Source: Gnetum montanum
Taxonomy: Eukaryota > Streptophyta > Gnetopsida > Gnetales > Gnetaceae
Assembly: GCA_015680685.1 (NCBI GenBank)
Contig: MNCI01014708.1
Coordinates: 1,703 to 65,702, forward strand
Length of the DNA: 64,000 nt
Direction: 5' to 3'
Position numbers and translations under genes: made by a program. Under the pieces are notes generated by a model. The model saw only the letters and a list, made by a program, of their open reading frames with translations, was not told the origin of the DNA and searched no databases. The number at the start of each line of letters is the position of its first letter. Within the stretch, counting starts at the first letter, position 1. Shown here piece after piece: positions 55,735-64,000 of this stretch.

Positions 55735-55912
55735 GTAGCAACAGGGAATTTTATTCTTGTCTTTGAATTTACAAAACATTTTGTAAACATTATTGATTGA
55801 TATTGAATGAAGAATGGAATGTGAGGAAATTTATTACATTTTGGCTAATGCATTATATTATTTTTATTTTTTATCTTTTTAAGCTCCTTGGGAGCTTCTC
55901 GTTTTAGTTTTA

Positions 55913-56194
55913 GACCATTTCAGGCCGTTACGGTAGTTTAAGGCCATTTCAGACCGTTACGGTAGTTTAAGGCCATTTTGGGCCATTAATAGTTTTAGGC
56001 CATTTTGGGTCATTGCTTAATGATGATTTTTTATTTATTTATTTTTATTTTTTATTTTTTGTCAATGTCTCAGAGTAATGAAATTGCCAATTTTAGGCCT
56101 TAGCGGGCCGTAGTGGTAGTTTAAGGCCATTCTGGGCCATCATGGGGTGGTAATAATAAAAGAAATCTTTGCTAGTTTTAGGCCTTAGCGGGCC
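55913..56194. repeat. Array C: seven inverted-repeat units
   Basis: Units at 55913, 55942, 55971, 55998, 56096, 56125 and 56181, mostly about 29 bp apart. Arms are GGCC/GGCC in four perfect cases (55971, 56096, 56125, 56181), with GACC/GGCC, GGCC/GACC and GGCC/GGTC as one-off variants. Spacers ATTTTG, TTAGCG, ATTTCA, ATTCTG. Lead-in AGTTTAA or AGTTTTA as in array A. Confidence 0.88.
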
Positions 56195-56389
56195 ATAGTA
56201 TTATGCAAACAATGGATGTAACGTGGATAATGTAAATAATGAGGAAGACACTAGCATAAGCAATGAATGCGAAGTAAACAATGTGAGCAGTGGACGTATC
56301 GTTGATGCAAGTAGTAATTATGGTGGAAGCAGTGAAGTAGTTGTGCTAACGCAAGTAACAATTATTCTCATAGTTTCTTCCTAACCAAT

Positions 56390-56891
56390 CATGGGCTCGG
56401 TGATCTGTACGAATGAGGGGCCTTGTTATAATACTCCTTTATGTCATCTTCTATTATTTGAAAGGGCAACTCAACCCATGTTGCTTCCTCGTTCGAACCG
56501 GTTTCAACTTGTTTAGGCATTTCAGTTTGAGCGGGGGTTCAGTCTTTAGAGATTTCAATCTCTGATCCTTGCTCCATTCCTACATTATTTATGGCTCGGG
56601 GAACCACTTCATCACCATGAATTATCACTTCCCCTCCCACATAGGGCAAGTGAATCTCCTAGTGTATTGGAGAGGAAACAGCCCTCAATTGGGCCAACCA
56701 CGATCTCCCCAGGATCAGGTTGAACCCAGGCATTTCCTCTACCACTATGAATACTATTCTTATGGAAAACTAGTTCCCTACCACAAATTTTATGCACACA
56801 GTTCCTTTTACCTGCACATGTGCCCCGTTAAACAATTTTAAGCAAGATGGCATCGTGGGCTTGATTTGATCAACCAAGCCCAATTTGTCCA
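56390..56891 (-). pseudogene. Tat/Ogre-like retropepsin, truncated at its N-terminus
   Basis: Minus strand from 56891: KLGLVDQIKPTMPSCLKLF, GAHVQVKGTVCIKFVVG, then PGFNLILGRSWLAQLRAVSS, the C-terminal two thirds of a Tat/Ogre protease (FNLILGRPWL..M.AVPS). The catalytic D-S-G and everything before it are removed by the deletion that joins the protease to the LTR remnant at 56891/56892. An acidic tail runs to about 56390. Confidence 0.85.
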
Positions 56892-57358
56892 CCATTTTTT
56901 CATAGGATGTTTATTATCTCCTAATGTGTTGGCAAAGTAATCTTGCTTGATGGTTGAAACATGGGCAAATTCTTTGGAAGACTGACTTGTTATCAACTTG
57001 CATCTTGGACACTTGATTGGTCTCTTCAAGGCTTGCTACATTGTGCAGCGTAGCATAGCGTAGTAGATTTCTCCGCTAGAAAACTTGCCAAACTATTTAG
57101 CTCATCCTGAACACTTTCAACAACTTCTAGCATAGTTTTTGGATAGACTGTCATCCGGGTTAATTTTCCAGCTAGGCAGGCTGGAGAGTCTAGTAGGCCT
57201 GTTAGCCTAGGAGATAGAAAATTTGTCAAACTGTATAGTCTATCATCAGTGCCTACACTGTTCTAACGTCTCATCATGATGCTGCACTTATGGAAATCCT
57301 TGCCCAAATTCCAAGACTCTGCTGAAGCATCAGGGTCCTAAAATTTTATGGTGTTTCA
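56892..57358 (-). repeat. 5' LTR remnant of the Tat/Ogre-like element
   Basis: 467 bp matching 48380-48836. Ends on the right with GGTGTTTCA (start TGAAACACC on the minus strand), followed by TAGTG. The rest of the LTR, the primer site and gag are missing. Confidence 0.9.
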
Positions 57359-57363
57359 TAGTG

Positions 57364-57502
57364 TTCAAGATGGCTTATCTTAGTAAGTATTGTAAGCTCT
57401 TATGATCTATTTTTAGTACAAATATTCTACCAAAAAGATAATGTCTTTAAACCTTTAAGGCATAAATAAGTGATAACAATTCTAGATCATGGGATGAGTA
57501 CT
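57364..57502 (-). pseudogene. Host chromovirus RNase H, right piece
   Basis: Minus strand from 57502: KYSSHDLELLSLIYALKV, RHYLFGRIFVLKIDHKSLQY, LLR then AILN, the RNase H stretch (THDLELLAVV.ALK.WRHYL.G..F.L.TDHKSL.Y) that continues at 46870 with RWLELLPEYDF. This proves that the Tat/Ogre-like element interrupted the chromovirus. Its upstream part lies beyond the second Athila-like element. Confidence 0.85.
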
Positions 57503-58400
57503 TGATGAGTCGTAGTTCGGTTGGCTGTGTCAACATGGCCTTATCGACTGGGCCTTGTCAATGAGGCCTCATCGATGGATCATATCATGCAACGATGAGG
57601 CCCTGTTGACGTAGTGTCTATTTTTGACTATAAATACATGCCTACCAACCACATTTATGGAATAGGAGATTGTAGTTAAAGTGAAGCTCTTGTAGTTTTT
57701 CCATTTGAAAGTTAGAATTTTCCTCTCGAGTACCAGTAGCAAGAGTTATTGAGTGTATGAATCTCTATTCAAGCATTGTTGTACCTAAGCACGATAGTGT
57801 GTGTGGTAATAAAGATGATCTTTCTAATAAATCTTGTAGCACTTTAGATAGATTAAATATTTTATTTATGCATTTCTTGTTTTTAATTATCTATTTAATG
57901 CTTTTAATTATTTATTAAATGTTTCTAGTAATTAAGTTAATGAAGTAATTAAGCAAGAGAGATTACACACATAAGTATGACCACTTCGAGCATAACACGT
58001 ATTTGCTTGGTAATCCCAATAGCATAGTGCTTGGTTGCCCAATAGCAGATACATGGATTTAGAACATGTATGGAAAGTGGGATCGAATGCTTATGTTAGG
58101 ACTAGTTAGATGCTAGCTAATTAATTAGTTTGAATTAGTTAATCCAATTACTCCTATCTTAATTCAAATGCCAAACCATAAAAATAGAAAATGATAACAA
58201 TTATATGCCTTAATTACTCTTAACTATACCAGTGTACATCACAAGTGTAATTGGGAAGACAATGATTGACCTTACAGCAAGATTCACTTCCTAGAAGTCT
58301 AGTGCACCAGAAATGATAAAGTCCATAGAATTCAACCAAATTGCACGTGAATGCTTTGTGATTCATATGGTTGGGTGTAGGGGAACCTCACCACTCATCA
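57503..58400 (+). repeat. 5' LTR of Athila-like element 2
   Basis: Starts TGATGAGTCG and ends CCACTCATCA. The R-U5 half is close to element 1 (GAAGCTCTTG, the GACCACTTCGAGCATA stretch, GGGAAGACAATGA), whereas U3 differs: here it has inverted AATGAGGCCTCATCGATG and CGATGAGGCCCTG words. TATA box at 57629-57638. Confidence 0.85.
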
Positions 58401-58401
58401 T

Positions 58402-58420
58402 TGGCACTATTGTTGGGGAC
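58402..58420 (+). other. Primer-binding site, element 2
   Basis: TGGCACTATTGTTGGGGAC, a decayed tRNA-Asp type site one base after the LTR. Confidence 0.75.
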
Positions 58421-58589
58421 TTTGTTTGTTGAAACGTGCACTATTTAGGTTTAAATAAATATCATTAATATCATTGTATGAACCTCAAGGTCAATATCAT
58501 TCTTTCTATACATATAATTATAAAAGCACACTGATAATTTTATTTTTCTTTACAAAATTTCTTCTTCTTCTCACAAGCACGAAGATGTC

Positions 58590-60365
58590 AAACCACCAGT
58601 TCCACAGGAATGCAAAGTGGTATATACTTATCCAAATGAGTTTGTGCCAAACTTCACCTTCATCCTACATCAGGATGAATAGTTGTGATGGCATGATATG
58701 GAGGGCAACATTGTCTTACCCCCTAATCAATCTATGTCAGGGATGTTGCTTAAAACTCTTAAGAAGTTGGACATCTCAGATCTTCATGAAGAATATGTTG
58801 TGGATGGATATGACACTCAAAACTACTATCTCACTAAAATACAATGCAAGCGAGATCAATGTCAGGAGAAGCTCCATGAGGCTACAAAGGGAAAACATTA
58901 CACTGATCCCTTGTTCCTACTAAATCAAGATGACAATGAGAATCCTCCTACTAAAGGTTCTCAACATGAAGATTCTTCACCCCCTAATACCAATGATGAG
59001 GGTGTGAACCTGAACCTATGATCAACTATTCATAAACTAGGTTCAAGAAAAATTGATAGTCAATGTAGGGACTTAGGCAAGCATCACAATAGCAAGGTAT
59101 CTAAGGATGGTGATTGTAATAAGCAAAAGAGTGATGGTGGACACTGCAATGGCAGTGGCAGTCCACCTTCCTCTTCATTTTTCTCATCTAATTTTGAACA
59201 TTCCTCTTCATCTGATGATTCTCATAAAAGCCACCATCAAAATAATTGTGATAAAAGTAATTAATGAGACAACAATGATTATGAAGGCCACCAAGATCAA
59301 AGGTGTGGCCAAAACCATCATCAACATCATTGCATCAATGCTGATGATGAACCTCTGTTAGTGAACTAAAGTATGCTCAACATTGCAAAGGTAGTTAAAA
59401 TTCCAACCAGGCATATGAAAGATAGTTAGATCAAGTGCTTAGACATAAAAAATATCCCAAGATTTGAGGGGGGATACAACTCTGTTCCATAGACACATCT
59501 ACAAACTTTCTATTATGCATGTGCCTTATAGAACATAGAGAATGAATGAAAAAAACTCAAGCTTTTCCCTAGGACACTCATCAAAGAAGTTGAAAGCTAG
59601 TGTCAGTCTTTGGAGCTTGAATATATTTGTAGATGGAGTACCATGTTAGAGTTATTTAATGAAAAATATTAGACATACTCCAAAGTGTCTAATCTAAGAA
59701 GGCAAATTCAAGGCTGGAAACAAGAAGCACATGAACACTTGGATGTCACCGTGGGTAGATACTATTCACTCTTACATCGATGCCCTAGTCATGATTATTT
59801 TTAAAGGGAACAACTTCACCACATCATAGATGGGCTTAGAGCAGAAACTAGAAGAACTCTTGGGGTGTATGCCCAAGGGAGATTGTCTGAAATGAGAGCT
59901 CATTAAATCCAAAGGCTAATTGAGTAGGTAGCAAAAGAAGAAGGTGAGCTATAAAAAAGGGAAAGTGTAGAAGAGTATAATAGGGACCCTTCCATCAGAA
60001 AATGGGAGGTCTGATTTTGTGATGAGGAGGAGTCACCACTTGATGAAGTGGTGAATACAAAAAAGCCTTTCCTATTCAAAAGTGTGTTTTTGATATTTCG
60101 ACAAAGGTTGATAAATTATGGGACTCTTTAGATGAAAAATTTCAAATCACTATGAAGGTTGTTGAAGAATCCAAAGAGTAAAATAATGATCATAACCGTA
60201 GAAGGTGCAAAGAAGCTAAACATGCCTAGTAAAGAGATAAGCGCAAAGCTACTACAGTAGAGGAAATTATGGAAATTGACTCTAATGATGAAACTAATTG
60301 TGACATTTGTCAATACGAACATCCAAAAGGATGTTGCCCTATGGTGTCACACTTACAAGTGGCTA
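58590..60365 (+). pseudogene. Athila-like gag, element 2
   Basis: PNEFVPNFTFILHQDE, DMEGNIVLPPNQSM and a long linker rich in Ser, His and Asn (59050-59260) precede the Gag core: IPRFEGGYNSVP, LKLFPRTLIKEVES, STMLELFNEKY, VSNLRRQIQGWKQEAHEHL and RCPSHDYF. A zinc knuckle at 60299-60337 reads CDICQYEHPKGCC (C-x2-C-x3-H-x4-C, all four ligands present). Many stops. The start ATG is unclear; the region begins after the leader. Confidence 0.82.
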
Positions 60366-61014
60366 GGGTGTATGCATTAAATCCTTGATTAGCACATAGG
60401 TAGGCATCTGAACAATTGTTTTATCCTCAAGGCAATCCAAGGAAATTCCACTAGCAACAACACACTTACTACCCAAGTGGAACTCCTTCACAACCTTATG
60501 AATAATACCAATAGTGGCACCAACCAATATCATGGGGAATGCCACCACTAAGGCAGCAGTACCCTTATAGGCAACCAAATCCATACGGGTACTATGTTCA
60601 ATGACTTATATCTCCAAGAAGTTTTGCAAGTCATGCCTCATTTTAGCATCACTATTACCCTCCAAAGTATCATTGAACACATTCACCATCTACTTGAGGG
60701 AAAAACCCATATCCATACCACCCTTCACATCCATCTGCACACATGCCTCCACATTCAACCCAATTACCTCCTACTCCATCCATGTAGGATGAGATTCCTC
60801 CACAACCACAACAATCAAATTCTACAAGGGTTGTGCATTCACAACTAGCTTTCTAGCAAAGTGGTCTAGACAATCAATCAAGAAAAAGATCTTTATTTTG
60901 AACCCAACAGTCCTCTTCAATCCTCATAATCTAGTCTAGCTAATCATCTTGCATCTCCAACACCCTCATCTTCTACATCAAACACCTTTTAGTGTTCTTC
61001 AAATCAACTACCAC
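60366..61014 (+). other. Gag-protease linker, element 2
   Basis: Pro/Gln/His-rich broken frames matching the linker of element 1. No domain. Confidence 0.5.
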
Positions 61015-61440
61015 CTCAAATACACATTGTGATGCTAACTCATACTATTTCTAACTAGATCAAGGTTGTTAATCTTCCTATGAAAAGATCTGACCCAAGG
61101 AGTCCACTCATTTACTTGCAGATCACGGGACATAAGCCATGCAAAGCTCTTCTTAACTCTGGTTCTGAAGTTAATCTCTTCTCCCATGACATGTACAAGG
61201 CTTGGAACCTACCACCCCTAAAGAAGAGCAACATTCATCTAGAAATAGTAGATCAGTCAATTACTATTCCTTTGGGATTAGTAGAGGACATTATGACCAT
61301 AGTTTGTGGGTGGTCATATCCTACTAATTTTCTAGTGATTAAGATGCATAACTACAAAAGTGACTTTTCCATTCTTATGGGACAACACATGTATGAATAT
61401 AAAAGGCTTATCTCTAAAAATATCTCAAGAAAATAAATTG
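61015..61440 (+). pseudogene. Athila-like retropepsin, element 2
   Basis: SPLIYLQITGHKPCKALLNS, then GSEVNLFSHDMYKAWNLPP, VDQSITIPLGLVEDIM and FSILMGQHM. The catalytic motif is N-S-G-S; the family has D-S-G-S, so the active-site Asp is lost. The frame is otherwise open from 61080 to 61436. Confidence 0.88.
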
Positions 61441-62040
61441 GGCAAGAGTGAGAAGAAGCATATTTCATGCATTTCATATAGCAATAATGGGTGCAATTAC
61501 ATACAAAAGATTTGGTCAATTAGAAGTACACACATTAAAGCATGCATTCTGTGTGCACAAGAAATCAATATTCAGTGATGTCTATACGTAGCAGCCACAA
61601 AATAGGAGGGCACCTAATGGTTGATAGCTAACTCAAATAGTAGCACATTATGTATGGAATCAACCAAAAGCCTAACATGTGCTTATGTTGAAGGCATGGA
61701 TAAAATTGAACAAGTTCATTTCCAACTCTCTAACAAAGATGATGATATCTATAGGGGAGAGTTGGAAATCATTAATAACTTCAAGAAAGGGCTCTTAGAG
61801 CTAAAAAAATTACTATCCAATATGGAGTATGCATTTTTAAACAATGGTAAATTAGTCATAATTAATTTCAAACTCACTCTTGAATGAAAAGAAAAGTCGT
61901 TGAAGGTATTTAAGAAGTGGCAAATAGCCTTTGCTTGATCATATGTAGAGCTAACAGGAATCAATCCAAGGATATGCCAGCATCGCATTTACATTGACCC
62001 AACCATGAAGCCTAGAAGGCAGACACAGAGGTGACTAAAC
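61441..62040 (+). pseudogene. Pol linker before RT, element 2
   Basis: Contains CISYSNNGCNYIQKIW-like and LKKLLSNMEYAFLNNGKLV, the second being the usual L..LP..L.Y.FL stretch before Athila RT. Frames 61360-61578 and 61621-61887 carry it with shifts. Confidence 0.6.
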
Positions 62041-62565
62041 CCCAAATTGAAACATATCATCAAAGAGGAAATTGAACAACTCCTCAAGGTAGGGTTCATC
62101 TATCCCATCATGGATAGTGAGTGGATTAGCCCACTCGTAATTGTGCCAAAGAAAAGTGGTAAGTGGCAGGTTTGCATCAATTTTAGGCTATTGAATATGG
62201 AAAAATTTAAAGATCATTTTCCATTGTCATTTGTGGATCAACTATTAGACGCCATATCTGGGCATTGTAATTATAGCTTCTTGGATGGTTATAGTGGCTA
62301 TAACAAAATCCAAGTTACACTAGAAGACCAAGCCAAGACAACATTCACAAGTCCTTGGGGGACTTTTGCATATTGTAAGATGCTATTTGATCTATGCAAT
62401 TCCTTTGCAACATTTCAATGCTTGGTCCTTAGTATCTTCCAATAATAGATCAATAGTGGTGTTGAAGTCTTCATGAATGACTTTTCCACCTATGGAGCTA
62501 CATTTGAGCAAGCTATGGACCACCTTAAACAAGTATTGAAGAGATGTGTGAAAACAAACTTGTGA
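62041..62565 (+). pseudogene. Athila-like reverse transcriptase, element 2
   Basis: VGFIYPIMDSEWISPLVIVP, KSGKWQVCINFRLLN, FKDHFPLSFVDQLLDAISGH, YSFLDGYSGYNKIQV and FTSPWGTFAYCKMLF form a nearly complete RT; two stops follow at 62443-62448. The catalytic box is VFMNDFSTYG, with Asn at the first Asp of the YxDD motif (element 1 has FMDD). Confidence 0.92.
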
Positions 62566-63273
62566 CTCTACTAGCTAAAGAACCATCTTATGGTCCAAAA
62601 AGGCATTGTGCTAGGGCACTAAATTTTGCAAAAAGGGATTGATGTAGACCTAGAAAAGATAAGGATCATCCAAGAAATTACACACCAAACAGAGACTGTT
62701 AAAGATGTTTGATCATTCCTTGGACACACTGGCTACTACTAATGATTCATAGAGAATTTCTTTAAGATTGTGGATCCATTGGTAAAGCTTACAAGAAAAG
62801 ATACAACTTTCATCTAGGCCAAGGAATGTGAACATGCATTCCAATAGTTAAAATAAAAACTCATAGAAACACCAATCCTACAAACACCGAATTGGTCCAA
62901 ACACTTTTACATCATGACAGATGCATCTAACTATGCCTTGGAAGTAGTGCTCACATAGATGGATGATAAGAAATGCCCATACTAAATCCATTGTGCAAGC
63001 CAAAGCATTGTGGGAGCACAATTAAATTACACCACCATGGAAAATGAATTAATGGTAATTATGTATGATCTAGACAAGTTCAAGCACTATGTGCTTGGTT
63101 ACAAAGTATTTGTACACACCAACCATAGTGCAATCTGCTTCCTCATGAACAAGCCAATGGTGAGCCCTCATGTCATACGGTGGGTTGTGATCTTGCAAGA
63201 ATTTGATCTCATGATGGTAGATCAAAAAGAAACCAAGAATGTGGTCGTTGACCACCTATTTCACTTAAGATGA
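62566..63273 (+). pseudogene. Athila-like RNase H, element 2
   Basis: Degraded connection (HSFLGHTGYY-like, FIENFFKIV) and then frame 63010-63273: NYTTMENELMVIMYDLDKFK, VLGYKVFVHTNHSAICFL, MVDQKETKNVVVDHL. The catalytic Asp of TDHSA is Asn here. Confidence 0.88.
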
Positions 63274-63308
63274 GATAATAAAGAGGAGGGGAGCTTGCTC
63301 TCTGATCA

Positions 63309-64000
63309 NNNNNNNNNNNNNNNNNNNNNNNNNNNNNNNNNNNNNNNNNNNNNNNNNNNNNNNNNNNNNNNNNNNNNNNNNNNNNNNNNNNNNNNNNNNN
63401 NNNNNNNNNNNNNNNNNNNNNNNNNNNNNNNNNNNNNNNNNNNNNNNNNNNNNNNNNNNNNNNNNNNNNNNNNNNNNNNNNNNNNNNNNNNNNNNNNNNN
63501 NNNNNNNNNNNNNNNNNNNNNNNNNNNNNNNNNNNNNNNNNNNNNNNNNNNNNNNNNNNNNNNNNNNNNNNNNNNNNNNNNNNNNNNNNNNNNNNNNNNN
63601 NNNNNNNNNNNNNNNNNNNNNNNNNNNNNNNNNNNNNNNNNNNNNNNNNNNNNNNNNNNNNNNNNNNNNNNNNNNNNNNNNNNNNNNNNNNNNNNNNNNN
63701 NNNNNNNNNNNNNNNNNNNNNNNNNNNNNNNNNNNNNNNNNNNNNNNNNNNNNNNNNNNNNNNNNNNNNNNNNNNNNNNNNNNNNNNNNNNNNNNNNNNN
63801 NNNNNNNNNNNNNNNNNNNNNNNNNNNNNNNNNNNNNNNNNNNNNNNNNNNNNNNNNNNNNNNNNNNNNNNNNNNNNNNNNNNNNNNNNNNNNNNNNNNN
63901 NNNNNNNNNNNNNNNNNNNNNNNNNNNNNNNNNNNNNNNNNNNNNNNNNNNNNNNNNNNNNNNNNNNNNNNNNNNNNNNNNNNNNNNNNNNNNNNNNNNN
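63309..64000. other. Assembly gap (692 N)
   Basis: Unsequenced to the window end. It begins just after RNase H of Athila-like element 2, where integrase should follow. Confidence 0.95.

Larger units (their letters stand above)
54087..56380. other. Noncoding segment between protease and RT: intron or nested LTR
   Basis: 2.3 kb without coding frames in the element's sense. It holds arrays B and C, more GCTACGCTA-like words (54463, 54974, 55263, 55510, 55728) and a plus-strand TATA box. Either an Ogre-type intron or a separate plus-strand LTR inserted here. I could not find duplicated target bases. Confidence 0.5.
46876..57358 (-). mobile_element. Tat/Ogre-like Ty3/gypsy element, minus strand
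   Basis: A 10.5-kb element on the minus strand: 5' LTR remnant at the right (56892-57358), truncated protease, a 2.2-kb noncoding segment, RT, RNase H, integrase, a 1.7-kb 3' region, purine tract and a complete 1961-bp 3' LTR at the left. A perfect TAGTG duplication flanks it. The internal left part of the 5' LTR and the whole gag region are deleted. Its pol frame has few stops, so it is younger than the other elements here. It split the chromovirus RNase H. Confidence 0.9.
57503..63308 (+). mobile_element. Athila-like element 2, 3' part beyond the gap
   Basis: Same family and order as element 1 (LTR, tRNA-Asp type primer site, gag with zinc knuckle, protease, RT, RNase H), continuing into the terminal gap before integrase. 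Inserted on the plus strand in the chromovirus RNase H. Left flank GTACT; the matching right flank is outside the window. Confidence 0.88.

Overview
This window is plant nuclear DNA made almost entirely of decayed, nested LTR retrotransposons, with remnants of ordinary plant genes near the left edge. The evidence is plant-type Ty1/copia and Ty3/gypsy domains (chromovirus, Athila-like and Tat/Ogre-like), PBS sites for plant tRNAs, and fragments resembling GH3, ERD6-like and QRT3-like genes. Every coding stretch is interrupted by stops or frameshifts, and I see no intact host gene. The AT-rich background, old insertions and lack of purging would fit a large, slowly turning-over genome such as a gymnosperm, but that is inference.

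Left part (1-9115). A gypsy retropepsin fragment (1-495) is followed by a mosaic of host-gene pieces: a GH3 fragment (844-1165), an ERD6-like sugar transporter exon (1178-1465) and a QRT3-like pectinase-fold fragment (1830-2480). After an LTR-like block (3307-4453) comes a copia element (LTR remnant 4764-5081, gag, protease, integrase, RT, RNase H to about 8912).

Middle (9116-33000). A structurally complete but dead chromovirus (9116-15920; 564-bp LTRs, TSD ATTTT) sits in the 3' end of that copia, whose 3' LTR resumes at 15992 and breaks at a single N at 16946. Two gypsy gag remnants follow head to head (16947-19480 minus; 22230-24850 plus). Then come a palindromic element around an assembly gap (25899-26157), a duplicated PIF1/Helitron-type helicase end (26158-27172), a 114-bp tandem repeat broken by an AT-rich insert (27198-28045), LTR-like noncoding DNA, an unrecognised decayed ORF (30436-31029) and a cluster of AGACATCT palindromes (31714-31995).

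Right part (33000-63308). One minus-strand chromovirus is the host for four later events: a solo Athila-like LTR (33832-34695, TSD CCTAG), a full Athila-like element on the plus strand (36058-45959), a Tat/Ogre-like element on the minus strand (46876-57358, TSD TAGTG) and a second Athila-like element (from 57503, running into the terminal gap). The chromovirus integrase and RNase H reading frames can be followed across the junctions, which proves the nesting.

The most unusual signal is inside the Tat/Ogre-like element: about 22 copies, in three clusters, of a short inverted repeat with a fixed 6-nt spacer whose 4-nt arms change together (GGTC/GACC, GGCC/GGCC, CATC/GATG, AGTC/GACT). The same element carries GCTACGCTA palindromes and a 2.2-kb segment between protease and RT that may be an Ogre-type intron or a nested LTR. 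Bases 63309-64000 are unsequenced.
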